Positions 23,491 through 35,465 of a DNA stretch of 64,000 nt are shown piece after piece (the stretch's first letter is position 1; the number at the start of each line of letters is the position of its first letter). The notes under the pieces were generated by a model. The model was not told the origin of the DNA, did not search any database, and saw nothing but the letters and a program-made list of their open reading frames with translations. The stretch spans positions 779,587 to 843,586 of the forward strand of contig VXAU01004744.1 of assembly GCA_013399695.1 (NCBI GenBank). The letters are read 5' to 3'. Both the position numbers and the translations under genes were made by a program. The stretch comes from Formicarius rufipectus (lineage: Eukaryota; Chordata; Aves; Passeriformes; Formicariidae).

Positions 23491-26400
23491 AATAAAACAC
23501 ATTATGTCCCTGAACCTCAGCAGACGATCAATGTAATGCAGACTTTTACAACCCCAATTTCTTTCTGTAATAGCAAAGAAACAATATGGGTTTACAGAAG
23601 GGCCAGGCTAAAGATAAACCTCTCCTCCCTTCTCTTTCTCAGGCTGCAATCATAAGAATCTAAATGGCCATTTGATTGTGAAGATTGAGGTCAAGAAGGA
23701 CAACAAAAGATCAAGTCAGAGCCTGGAAGCCAAACCTGGAAATAATCTTGAAACTGAAAAATGCTCAGTGCACATGAGATGACCTACCAGTCATGCAAAG
23801 ATATAGAAAATCAGAACATTAATTAAGATTATTTTATTACTTTATTAATAATGAAGTCAAATTGAGTTATAATAAGTTAGAATGGGAAGATGATTTCTTT
23901 GTATTGTTAAATGATTTGTTTCAATTTTGCTGCTTCAGAATTGCAGTAAAAAATTTATTTCAAAGAGAATAGATACATTTGTATCAATTATATGATAGGG
24001 GAACACTCCAAGCACTTTTGAAATATTGCGCTCCCTAGGTTTGTTTCAAGCCCTTCTCTCTGCCCATTTTTCTTTATTTTGCCTTTCCTAGCACTGTCAT
24101 CTTCACTGTGAATAGACAAAACTTCCACACTTTCTGCTGCCAAAACCTCATCAGCAGCTCTGCAAGTTAAAACAGTCTGTCTGTAACTCCTTATTTCAGC
24201 ACTTTTCTAATCTTCTCTGGAAAAAAAAAAAAAGTTAGTAAGATGGATTCTTGTCTGGGGAATCCATAACAGGACTCAGGATACCTCCACCGGCTTCAGT
24301 GCAGCTGTCGGTTTACTCCAGATCAAAATTGCCATTCTCCAGTCTCTTTTCCTCCTTATTCTACCTACTTTGGTAGTTTTTCACTCTGTTGCTCTATTTA
24401 ATGCAAGAAGAATTGTAGAGACACTGTTTATATGAAATACATGGCATGAAACAAATTATATGCTAAACAGCCAAGATAGTGGCAATGCCCTTCCTTCCAT
24501 ACATGTGCCCCCGAGTCAGTGAAAGTGGCTATTGTAAAGAGTATTTGGGAATCAGCTCCGTAATACAACAGTTCACCTGTGTTGACAGGCAGAGATCCAG
24601 TTTTCTGGGGCTGGAAGTGACCTATCTTAAATTATGAATTGAGACGAGATGAAGGTATCTTAAAAGTAATGACTTTCACAGACAACTTGGAGCATCCTTT
24701 TTGGAAATGCAGTACAGGACCATCCTAGATGAAGTGCTCTGCCTCTGCACTACTGTCTGGAAGACAAGTAAGGCAAGAAGATACCTCAGACAAGGAGAGT
24801 GGTAGCATGGTGGTATTGTGCACAGTCCCCTCAGTCCACAATTTTACCTGTGCAAATGGAGAGTGAGAAAAATCCAGCTCGCCAATGACAAGAACTAAGC
24901 ACTGTGAGGAAAGAGCTTTCCTGATTCCCAGGCTTCTGAAATGAAATCCCGCCTAGTCTCACAGTCTTCTCCTTCAACCTCTGCATTTCACTGCAGATAT
25001 TGAAATCGCCATTCTGTTTTCATGAAGATGTTCTAATCAATATAACTGCAAATGTCATTTAACTTTTTGCTTGGACGAAAGGTGATGCTGACATTCTACT
25101 TTTCCTGAGACTCCCAGGAGAACATTTAATCTATTTGACCTTGTAGATATTTAAGGAACCATTCACAAGATAACATTGCATTGTGACTGACAGCAGGGAC
25201 TTTCTCACAGACAGCGTTTTGCCTACAGGGACCACAGAAAACATCTGGATTCAGACAGAATATTATAATTAAAAAGGAACACATTAGTGTTGTTCATCAG
25301 TATCACTTGATGATATGTTATTATTTCCATCCACTGGAAACAATATTTTAGTATTTATAAAGCAAAATGACCCTGACCTATGAATCCAACATTGGGAAAC
25401 TGCGGTGGTAAAAACATCCAAGATTTTCATGTTGCTGAATGCAGACCAGACCCTGCTATCTGCACTAGATTCCTCTTCATGGTTCTTGTCCTTTTGGAGG
25501 GATTGTGGTTGTGCCGTGTGGATGTGCTATCACATTCAGGGGTCAACAGGGATGGCAGTCGCTGGAGCTGTATCTAAAGATCTCCAGCACAAGCCTCAGA
25601 GGAAAGCTCTTTGCTTTGCAAGGCACTGGGAAGAGATACAGGGGTTAAATAGTAGAGATCAGTGGGACACTAGTGAAGCTGCTTTGGTTGGTCAGGTGTA
25701 GGCGCAGCAGAAAGCAAAATAAATTAAACTCCTCCAGCTGGAAAATAAATATGAAACAGCAAGTGAATTTGTGCACTTCATGACTGAGTGAGCAAAGCTT
25801 AATTCTCTAATTATTACTGCTTTTCTACCCACTGAGATAAAGAGCAAGTTAGGAGAGATAATCAGGTTCTAAAATATTGTGGCCTCTTGAATTCAGCCCA
25901 AATATAAGTTAGCAATCATTCAAATACTGATGTAGTCTCTTGAAAGATCTATAATAATGTAATATTTGTTATTTTGAAATTTATATGGCAGTAGCAGGTG
26001 AAGAAATGCTTCATTCTTATTTATTTTGTAACTCAATTTTCATTGCTTATTAAAATGGTTGAACTGCAGAACCATGCATTTATTGCAAGAAAGTCTAGTT
26101 AAGTATTCTATGATACATTATTCTAAATACTCATATTCTTCTAATTTAATATAAATTCTGCTAATACCACCCAGATGTCATCTTGCATTCACAGTCTTTA
26201 GTTCCGTCAATGGCATATCACATTAGGATTGATCACAAAATTCCCTAGTTTCACCAAAGCACTCTGTACATGTAGCTACTCTACAACACAAAAGAAGGGA
26301 AGGGTGGAAGTTCTTTTTAGTTTTTCTGATGCGAAAAGAATCAAAGATATCAATATAATAACTAAAAATGCTACTTGCAGTCAGATTATGCATTAATTAT

Positions 26401-29400
26401 CCCATGCCCCTAAGAGTGCCTGATAGCTAAATAATACTCTAATCATTTGTTTCAGCACTTCAAGATTAAATTTTATTCATTCAATACTTGCACTAGATAA
26501 AAGAAAAAGAAATGGAAGATATTTGATTTGGGTTAATACAATTAACAAGGGTATCAAGGAAGCTGATCAGTTCCTCCTTCTTATCTTGTGCTTTTCTTTG
26601 TGAAAAAGAAAAGAGTGGCTAAGAAGTAAAAGTCTGACTGAATAGGATCTAAACTTAAAACAAAGAGGAAGATTGTCAGGTTCACTCAGGAGGTCATCAG
26701 CCAGCAGAGTGAGCTACTGCAGCAGCCAGGCAGCAAGTCAGCTGGCAGAGCTGAGTTTTGAAGAGGTGATGCAATTCTGAGCACGAACAAACTTGCTACT
26801 ACTGTAGATATCTTTCAAAAAATGGCTGTTACTGTGTGCTGTGTGTAGGGAAAGGGAACAAGGGAGAAAAACCTCTAGCCCAAGTATCCATAGGTGACTG
26901 GAAGAATGATCATCACTTCCAGGCAATGGCCATAAGGATTCAGTGTCCTCAGCTGTCTCAGCAGGACCATCCCAATTAATGATGCTCTGAGCAGCACAAG
27001 ATGCTTCTTGGAGAGCTGGCTGTAGGAAGAATGAAGACTGAAATAGCTTTATGAGCACAACAGAAGTGGATCTGCAGAGTAAATTGCTCGGTGTTTCACA
27101 ATGCACATCTCAGTGTTTGACTTCAGCAAGCTCTAGATTGACTCTATAGGTTCAACTCCAGTGTGAGAATGGGCAAAGCGTGTTTTGGGAGACCACTTTC
27201 CCATTTAGTTTCATTTCAAAGGAACCCATTTTTATATGCCTTGAGGCCACTCTGTGGTATTAATCAAAGTGTATGAAATAGGAATTTCTGAAAAATGCAA
27301 GGTGAAAGGATGTATAGATTTCAGGATAGGCATCTTTAAAATTATTTTAATATTAGTTAATCCAAAAAGCCAAATAAATGGTCATGAGTTGCTTAGTGTA
27401 ATGTTTGGTAAGAGATGTTTCCAATACATTCCTTTTGGCACAATAGCAAAGCTTTTTTTTTTATTTCATCTTCTTGTTGAGTCACACTGGTTTCCAGAGT
27501 CAGATAACTCTGAAGTCTTTACTTGTTCTTTTGCTCAGTACTTCCTTTGTCAAATTTACCAGGATTTTCCTGAGCAAAGACTGAAGCAGAGTTCCCCAAG
27601 TTTTCTCCACTTGCTATATGACAAACTGCCTGGGGCCTCCAGCTGTGGAGACACAGGCTTTTTTACACCAATACACCATACTGGGAGTCAGGAGTAAAAT
27701 ATAGCTAAAATCAGCATAATACTGACCATCAGCTCACCCACTTAGAGTGAGGACTGAGCAGGCTTCTCATACTGCCTGGGACTCCAAATCCTAAACCTGG
27801 TGTTAAATGTTTCTACCTCATTTGCAAAGAGTAAAGCAAGGGAGGTTCCACCTCACAGGATCTGATAATCCCATTAGAGTACCCCTGCAATGTCAAAGAG
27901 TCAGGTTCAAATCACTCTTCTGGATGATTTGATTTTTGTCTCTTCTATGCTGGGGATTCCTCCTGTGGGAGCTATTCTTTGTGCACACAGCATTAAACAT
28001 TTAGCAGGGACTGAGACCTCAGCTTCCTATATCTCAGCTGAGCACACTTACCAGGGGCTATAGACTCAGTTAGACCAATTAGTATTTAACTTAGAATTAA
28101 CCTGAATTGAAGCTAGCCAAATGGCTCCAACAGGAGGAATACCCATGGAGAATGGCTGATAGCCACTTTTATGGCAAATAAGACATCAAAGCCTACTTGG
28201 AAAATAGAAATTTGTGTCAGCACTTCCCCTTTCCCAGAAAGCACTAAATCATTTTGGGAGGCAAGGACTGCAAGCCACAGGTCACATGTGATCTTTGCAT
28301 CCCTAATACCTCAGGTCAGATTGGTAAAAAGTGTGTGGCAATGGCTATTCTGATAAAAGAGTGGTGGGTCTTCATGGGTAGGAGATGGGTTGCAGTTAAG
28401 GTGATGGAGTGTCTGTACCCAAGTGCACTTTCCCCTTCCACACTTTGTGTGAATCTAGCCCTGCTGTGCAGGCCAGACTAGTCTGCTGCCAAGGAAATAA
28501 ACAGAGCAAATCAGTTGGACAGAAATCAAATTCTTGCCTCAGTAATGATACAATTCCCAAGGTTTCTGGTGCTGTCAGTCATTTCAAGATTACAGGTTTT
28601 CAGGACAAAGCAGGTGGACGAATATGACATCAGTGTAAAAACATAAGTACCTGCTCCCTGCTGTCTTGTCACGGTGACAGATACGCATTTCTGTCATAAG
28701 AAGAGTTACAGAAGCAGACAGGTTGTGCTGACAGGACAATACGTATATTTTGTGGAAGAAGATAACAGTGCCAAAAAATGGTACTGCTACTCCCTTAAAT
28801 TTGAGTGATTACACAGATAATCTCATGTCTCTTTGAATCACAGTTTACAGGTCCTCACTGAATCATTTAATGTTAACAGGCGCTGTGTTGTTCTTGCATC
28901 CTAGTAGGCATTTTCTCCTTGGCATATGTTGAAATTCAAATTCAGTACCTGACCTGTGCAAAAAATGAATATAAACAAATAAAAATAATAAAAAATCTAG
29001 ATTGTGAACCAGAGCTATTTATATATTTGTCATTATGAGCTGATACTGGAGGCATCTTAGGAATTTTCATTGTACAGGGCATAACCAATTCACACACATG
29101 ACAGCTCTGCAGTGGAGACAAAACCATTCTGGAAAAGTGCAAGTACTCCAAAGAGTTTCTGTTAAATTTATATTTTGTTATTTTAACATTTTTATGCATT
29201 TCCATTTCTAACTTTGGAGTGAAAATTATAAGATCACAGAAGGCTGCTGCTTCAAAAATCAGGAAATCTCAGCAACTTAAATAAATGGCTTTGCTGTGTG
29301 CTGTATCCAGTTTCATTTTCAGACTGAGAAGCTTGAAACAGCATGGGACATCTTTAGAGGTCTGAGTGCTGCTCATTAACTTTGTCCCACTTTGAGATTC

Positions 29401-31257
29401 TTCTGTATTAGTTCTTAATGAGGCATTAGGTAGCTAAAAAATCTGTCATATAAAATTCTGAGTAATATAAACTACTAGCATATAAAAACTTCCATTAATG
29501 TAATCAAGGTTGCAAACAATAATGCTTAAAAATTAGTAAATTTATAGCAAACTCAGACATTAATTCCGTTCAATTTGGTCTATTATGTGGATTACAGCAC
29601 AGGATTTTTCTGCCTGTTATTTTATTCGATCTTTATTCCCAATGATTGCTATAAAATAAGAGCATTACAGCAAATTATCTGTAATCATAAGACTATCTAT
29701 TTTTCCCCTCAAATAAAGTAGTATAATCCCATAAATACAGTTGGGCATACACTTTAAAGAGAAAACTCTTTAATTAAAAAAATCCTAATCTAAGATAACA
29801 AAATGATAACAGAAATTAAATTCTCTAAATATAACAAATAGCACAGGTCCTTTATAGTTAAAATTAAACCATTTTATCTGAAGCTTGACTTGCTGCAGGA
29901 TGTTATAGTTGCTAGATACCAGTGCAAAATGCATTCCAGTACATTCACAGCTGAAGACTCGGCTGAGGTCCACTCAACACAGAGATACCTGCTCTGCCTG
30001 ACAAAGTTTCTGAGCAGAAAGCTGTTAGAGGCTGATAAAATATTGTGTGAAAGCATGTAAAAGTGTTTCCTGGAAGTAAACAGTTAATTTTTTCCCTAGA
30101 TATGAGACATCACTATTGTCAGAGACCAGACACAAAGCTCTAGAGTCTCTGGCTGGGACTGATGTGCTGTTCCTGTGCAACCAGTAATGCTGGTCTATCA
30201 TAACTTTCTCATACTTGGCATTTCAACAAATTAAAGAAATTTGGGGCAAAAAAAGCAATCAAAACAGGAGTTGTTCCATGCTGAAAAAGTCAGAACACTG
30301 CCTTCTTGATTAGCTTTCCAGAGCAGAAGGACAAAGTGCTTTCCAAAGGAAAAGGGTTACACCAGGAAATCTTACACCCAATGCTCTATCAATCAGCTTT
30401 GGTACATAAACCGGGCAATTAGCAATATAAAATATCTTGGAGTGAGACAAAAATTAACAATATTTTTGTTTGTATGGGACTGGATATCCTTTAATCAATG
30501 TTTGTAAATGACTAGAAATGACATAGAAAAGAGAAAAAACTGTAAAACCTGGCTAGTAAATTTTACAAGCTAAGGCCAAAATTAATCATAGTCTTTTAAA
30601 ACAAGAATGCCCAGATTTAAGATTCTACTTTCATAGCCTCCCAAAGACATAGGCTAGTTTTGCTAAGGGGCTGTATCTGCCATTCATCTGCACATCCATT
30701 CTGGAAGATAAAACTACAGACCATGGATAGATGGCAATGTAATTGCACAAAAATATGCATATTTTTCAATAGTGTTTTCAATTACAATTACTGTCTATTA
30801 GGGAAAAAAATGTGGTTAATACATTTAAAAAAATGGAAACAAGATTTAATATAAAGATCTTAGAATATCAAAACTAGGATGCATTCTAAATGGAGAAACA
30901 GTTTGAAGAGTTTTAATTTATTTCTTATTACTTTTAGTCTTGTGGAGTCTGTGGAAGATGTCAGTGTTTAGGGATCTCTAGCATTCTACCTTAGTCATTA
31001 TTGATGAGTGTTTACAATTCTCCAGGTGGAAATAAAATGGCAGACAATGGCCAGTACCATTGTCACATCACTGGATAAGTTACTTTCTGTCTCCAGAATT
31101 CAAGAGCACTACAAATGGGTAACAGCCCAACTTTCCACAGGCAAGAATTTAAGAACTTGCAAAATATGCAGGTTTTTCCAATTGAAGAATAATAGAATTA
31201 CAGCTAGTGGTGAAGCAGAATGATTGTTAGAGCTATTGGGAAAATTATTTCAGCTAT
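23491..31257. other. Gene-poor unique DNA
   Basis: A splice-acceptor-led open segment at 23643-23782 is discussed in the findings. The plus frame 27254-27697 (147 codons) and the minus frame 26738-27106 (122 codons) show no domain and no convincing splice or promoter context. A poly-A lies near 24221-24233. Otherwise nothing was recognised. Confidence 0.5.
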
Positions 31258-31327
31258 AAAGATAAAAAACTAATAAAAATACATAAAAATAAAAAAACTA
31301 TAAAAAGTAAATATAAAAAACTAATGA
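31258..31327. repeat. Degenerate AT-rich minisatellite
   Basis: The phrase ATAAAAAACTA recurs three times (near 31262, 31291 and 31312) in an A-rich stretch. These look like decayed tandem units of roughly 21-29 bp. Confidence 0.6.
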
Positions 31328-31671
31328 ATGTAAAAACCTCTATGCAACTAGAGAGTCATGCCTCATAGTGCTTTTGGCTTGACCCCAACAAATGCCATCT
31401 TCAAGAGAAAGTTACACTCAGTTGGTCAACCACTTTCCTCCAGTGGATGATGACAAAAGAACAAAAGTCTAACAAGTTGTGGTTAAGACACTAATCTGAT
31501 GAACACCTTAAAGAGTTCCTACTGCAAATTAAGAGAGCAAAGCAAAATAAAGCGTTTTTTTTCACTTCAGCTTGAGCTGCTATACTGATTCTGGGCTTGT
31601 TCTACATGCCCAGATGAAATGTATTTTTAAAAGTCTTTGAAAGAGGAACATGTATGCAGGCTACCTTTCTC

Positions 31672-32547
31672 TTGGAGACCAGTAACATTCCTCAGGGCTG
31701 ATATTCAGGCTGGCATCATTCAACATCTTTGATGACAACATGGACAGTGGGATCGAGTGCACCCTCAGTAAGTTTGCTGATGACATCAAGCTGTGTGTTG
31801 GAGTCAATATGCTGGAGGGAAGAGATGCCATCCAGCGGGACACTGACAGGATTGAGAGAAGGACCCCTGTGAGTCTCATGGAATTCAATAAGGTCAAATG
31901 CGAGGTCCTGCACCTGGGTCAGGGCAATCCCAAGCACAAACACAGGCTGGGCAGAAGATGCCCCAAGAGCAGCCCTGGGAAAAAGGACTTGGAGATATTG
32001 GTGGATGAGAAGCTTGACACAACCTGGCAATGTGCACTCAGGGACCAGAAAACCAAATGTATCCCGGCTGAAGAAGTGTGGACAGCAGGTCGAGGGAGGT
32101 GATCCTGCCACTCTACTCTGTTCTCACATGACATCACCTGAGTACAGCATCAGAAGGACATTGACCTGCTGTGGTGAGTACAGAGGGGGGCCACAAAGAT
32201 GATCAGAGGGATGGAGATTCCTGTGAAGACAGGGTGAAAAAGTTGCAGTCCATCTTTCAGTGTCGAAGGGGGGCCTACAAGAAAGCCAGAGAGGGACTTT
32301 TTACAGGGAGCTGTTGCAACAGAACAAGGAATATAGGTTTAAACTAAAGGAGAGGGTAGATTAGATACAAGAATATTTTTACAGTGAGGGTAATGAGGCA
32401 GAAAAGAGGTAGATGTCTCATCTCTGTAAGTGCTCAAGGCCAGGCTGGGTGGGGCTTGGAGCAACCTGGCCTAGTGACCATGGCAGGGGGTATGGAACTA
32501 GATGATCTTTAAGGTCCCTTCAAACCAAACCATTCCATGATTCTATG
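31672..32547 (+). mobile_element. CR1 LINE, 5'-truncated, chicken-type
   Basis: The fragment starts inside the reverse-transcriptase domain (GGAGACCAGT region near 31674). It runs through the rest of ORF2 and the 3' UTR and ends at the diagnostic ATTCTATG octamer (32540-32547), preceded by the typical GATCTTTAAGGTCCCTTC phrase. The RT catalytic box reads FADD. Internal deletions near 32130-32300 break the frame. 5' truncation is the rule for CR1, because reverse transcription is primed at the 3' end, and no target-site duplication is expected. There is enough divergence that the copy is clearly inactive. Confidence 0.93.
31740..32102 (+). pseudogene. CR1 ORF2 reverse-transcriptase remnant
   Basis: This is a 120-codon open remainder of CR1 ORF2. 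SKFADDIKLC places the FADD active-site box at 31773-31784, where the two aspartates are metal ligands of the polymerase. It is followed by the family's FNKVKCEVLHLGQGNP block and KDLEILVDEKL. The endonuclease and the N-terminal palm and fingers are missing because the element is 5'-truncated. The frame decays after the KDLEILVDEKL block. It cannot encode an active enzyme. Confidence 0.9.
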
Positions 32548-35333
32548 TGAGCACTCTCTGACCATGGTGGTGCAGCTTTTCCATTTTTGTTCTAATTAAA
32601 TGTTTAATTAATATATATAACTTCAATGATAAGGGTAGAAAAAGGTTTTTTCATCTCCAGCACAAGAACATATCACCTCTTCCCCACTCCCCTCCAAATC
32701 CAAAGGGGCAGAGGGGGTTTGGTCTCTCTGACTGGGCACTGGGTGAATGCCAAGTGCCAGCCTGGGGCTAATGAAATAAGTGTGTTGGCTTTCAAAAAAG
32801 ACCATGCCATGACCATGAGCAATTCAAGAGCCAGTGGTAAGTAAGTTTGCATTCACAGAAGACAGATAAGATAAAAAGAAAATTCAGAATATAGGATAAT
32901 CTCAAGATTTTGAACTCTAGAGGCAACTGACAAGTCTGGATCAGAGGAACGTGGTGTGTAATAGAGAGTGGGTAGTTGAGAGGACAATGCTTTTTCAGGT
33001 TTTAAAAAAGTGATACTCTAAAGAGTAAAAAAATCTCCCATTAATGCAACCAAGCCTTACACATCAAGAAGAAAATAAATAAGTAGGTGACATTTTACAC
33101 TTTTCTGGATGAATCCCCACTTATGAAGTACCCATAAATAAAATCTTCACATCCATTTTTAGCTTCACATTTTAGATACTGAAACTTACTGAACCAAAAA
33201 TAAAGCCATGAACTAAAGTAGAAGGAAGCAGACTGAAGTTGTTAACAGCTAACCACAGTGGTGTTGCCTAAGGCCAGAAATAGCTGATGGATGATACGAC
33301 AACAGTCAACAGACAAATCCTCATTACAATTGTAAATTTTGTGTCCCAAACAATTTAGTCTCTTCACTATCATCCCTACACTCACTTTTTGCAGCAGCTG
33401 CATAGCCACTTTCCAGTGCTGGCACAGTTCTCTTATTCTGTATCCCTGGCACATGCTATACGGTCTGAGGTTGCCACTGTCGAAGTAAAATGATGGTTTT
33501 TGAGGAACATTGTGGCAGAGGGACCAGACATAATGTCCAGGTGCATACTAGCTAGGCTAGAGCACGCTGACAAGGAAGACTGCCCAGTGGAGGATTTTCT
33601 GGGGAAAATAAATAGGTGTAAGGAGCACCTGCCCATGAGCAGATACAGCACACATTCCATATACATGGCAGAGAGGACATACAGCTACAGTGTATCTGCC
33701 TGAACGGTACTCTCACGTCCCCAGTTCAGAAAAAAAAAAAAAAAGTCTTTAAAAGAATACAGTGGCATTTGAGCAAAAAACTGATGGAAATATTAAGCAC
33801 TCAGAAAGTCATAAATAAATTTTATCCAAAAAAAAATCCTCTTGCCTGTCAATGCACATAAATAAGCGGTCACAAGCTCTTCTCCACAAAGCACTGTTTT
33901 CCATATAGTCACATAATTATAGACTATATCATAAAGCACACACAAAGGGATAAAAGCAAAGATGTCTGGTCAATCTTTACTCCTCCTTCTTTAAGAATCT
34001 TGTGGGTTTGTTTGCAACCTACAGAACTCTTCTTATATGTAGGACTGGTGTTGCTCACACTGTAAATAGGTGAAACACAATGCAATATGCAGAGCTAACT
34101 TCCAGTCTACTGTCAACTCACTGGAGCCACTAGACTAACACAAGATTCAAAGGTGGCCTGCATATAAACAAAGAATATTTTTTTCTTGACTGATGTACAT
34201 TCTGGCTGGGCACTGACAGAACCAACTCTATGGGAGAAACTTAACTCACCTTTCTTTAAAAGTAAGGTTGTGAGGGTAACTATCTAGCTGCTTGATTAAT
34301 GAAAATAGTGTTCAGTGTGAAGCCTATGACTAACACATTCAATAGGTCTCTGTTTATTGATAAATTACCACATATCTCCAAGCATGTTATAATTAGGTAA
34401 TAGGGCAGAGCTGTAAATCTAATTCAATTTTTATTGATGTACCTCAGCTTTGAATCCCATCCTGTGGGACCAAACCAATGGGTTGTTTTTTATACCTTTC
34501 TAATTTCAGATAAATACATACACTTCACTCATAGAAATCTCTCTACGGGCTATTGCTCAGTGCATTAAACAGGGAACTCATTACTCTTGTACCACTTTTT
34601 ATTATTTCTTCAACTTTCTGTTTGTTCCTGTCTTCTAAACTCACATGAAACAGAAACAAAATTGGAAGGTACTTTCTCAGTGCTTAGATGTTTGCTGTCT
34701 GAACTTCTATTTCCCATTTTATTTGAGCTTGGATTCAGCTCACCTATAAATTCACTGATATGTTGAATCTGTCTGACACAAGAGAAGTGCCTCTGAAAGA
34801 ATAGGCCATCTCAATATATTAAGGTCCTAAACAAAAAAATATCAGCTTCCCTGTTCCAGATGGGATGACTGAATCTCCTTTTTGTTTTGAGTTATTAGTC
34901 TTTGGTTTATAAGAAGTGCTGCAGTTTGCTCATGTGCTCAGCAAGACAATCTAAAAAGAATTAAAATTTACCAATTGGGTTTAATTATCTCATCCTGCAT
35001 GTCATTTTGCACACTTCAGGTGGAGCAAAAAAATAAAATTCAATAAATAAAGATTATAAAAATTTGCACATTGGACTAGAAAAGTTAGTGATTCAGATAC
35101 ACCTCAATTTATTTCATATGGAAGAAATAATGATCTGAATATTTTTGAAGATAAAGTTCACAGATGATGCAAACTTTTACCTAATATTTGTTTTGCATAC
35201 TACCCCAACCAATGGACCAAAGTGCATCTGTTATTCAGGTTGCCCTTCCCAGTGACACAATTTCAGCCAACAAACATTTTCTTCATTACCTTCCATGGTT
35301 TTTCCCCTTTTTTGTGCTTACCTCTGCCCACAG
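32548..35333. other. Unique DNA, nothing recognised
   Basis: Poly-A lies at 33730-33744. No frame or repeat could be assigned. The block 34300-34450 looks slowly evolving by composition (many ATTA and TAAT words), but this cannot be shown here. Confidence 0.45.
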
Positions 35334-35465
35334 CCTAATCATCTCCCCAAGATGCTCTGTGACTATCCAGGGTTAGATACTTTGGTAGCTAAAGTGATTT
35401 ATTCTGTGGACTTGGAAGAAGCCAAGACAATGGCACACACCTACCAGCTGAAAACAAAGAACTCC
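35334..35465 (+). CDS. Candidate internal exon, unknown gene (phase 0-0)
   Basis: A long pyrimidine tract (TTTTTCCCCTTTTTTGTGC) and a CACAG acceptor end at 35333. A GTATGT donor starts at 35466. Between them lie 132 bp, exactly 44 codons, open in phase 0 at both ends. The peptide contains MLCDYPGLDTLVAKVIYSVD, then LEEAKTMAHTYQLKTKNS. It has a soluble, globular-looking mix of charged and hydrophobic residues and no transmembrane segment. No family is recognised. It splices in phase onto the candidate exon at 47489-47580. The alternative is a chance open frame between good splice-like sites, several of which are expected in 64 kb. Confidence 0.38.

Noticed and set aside
27254..27697. 147-codon plus-strand frame
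   Set aside because: The composition is that of translated AT-rich non-coding DNA. No domain, promoter or splice context.
27903..27918. T-loop-like phrase GGTTCAAATCAC suggesting a tRNA
   Set aside because: No acceptor, D or anticodon arm can be folded around it.
33730..33744. Poly-A runs here and at 6261, 13097 and 24221 as possible processed-pseudogene tails
   Set aside because: No gene-like body upstream and no flanking target duplications were seen.
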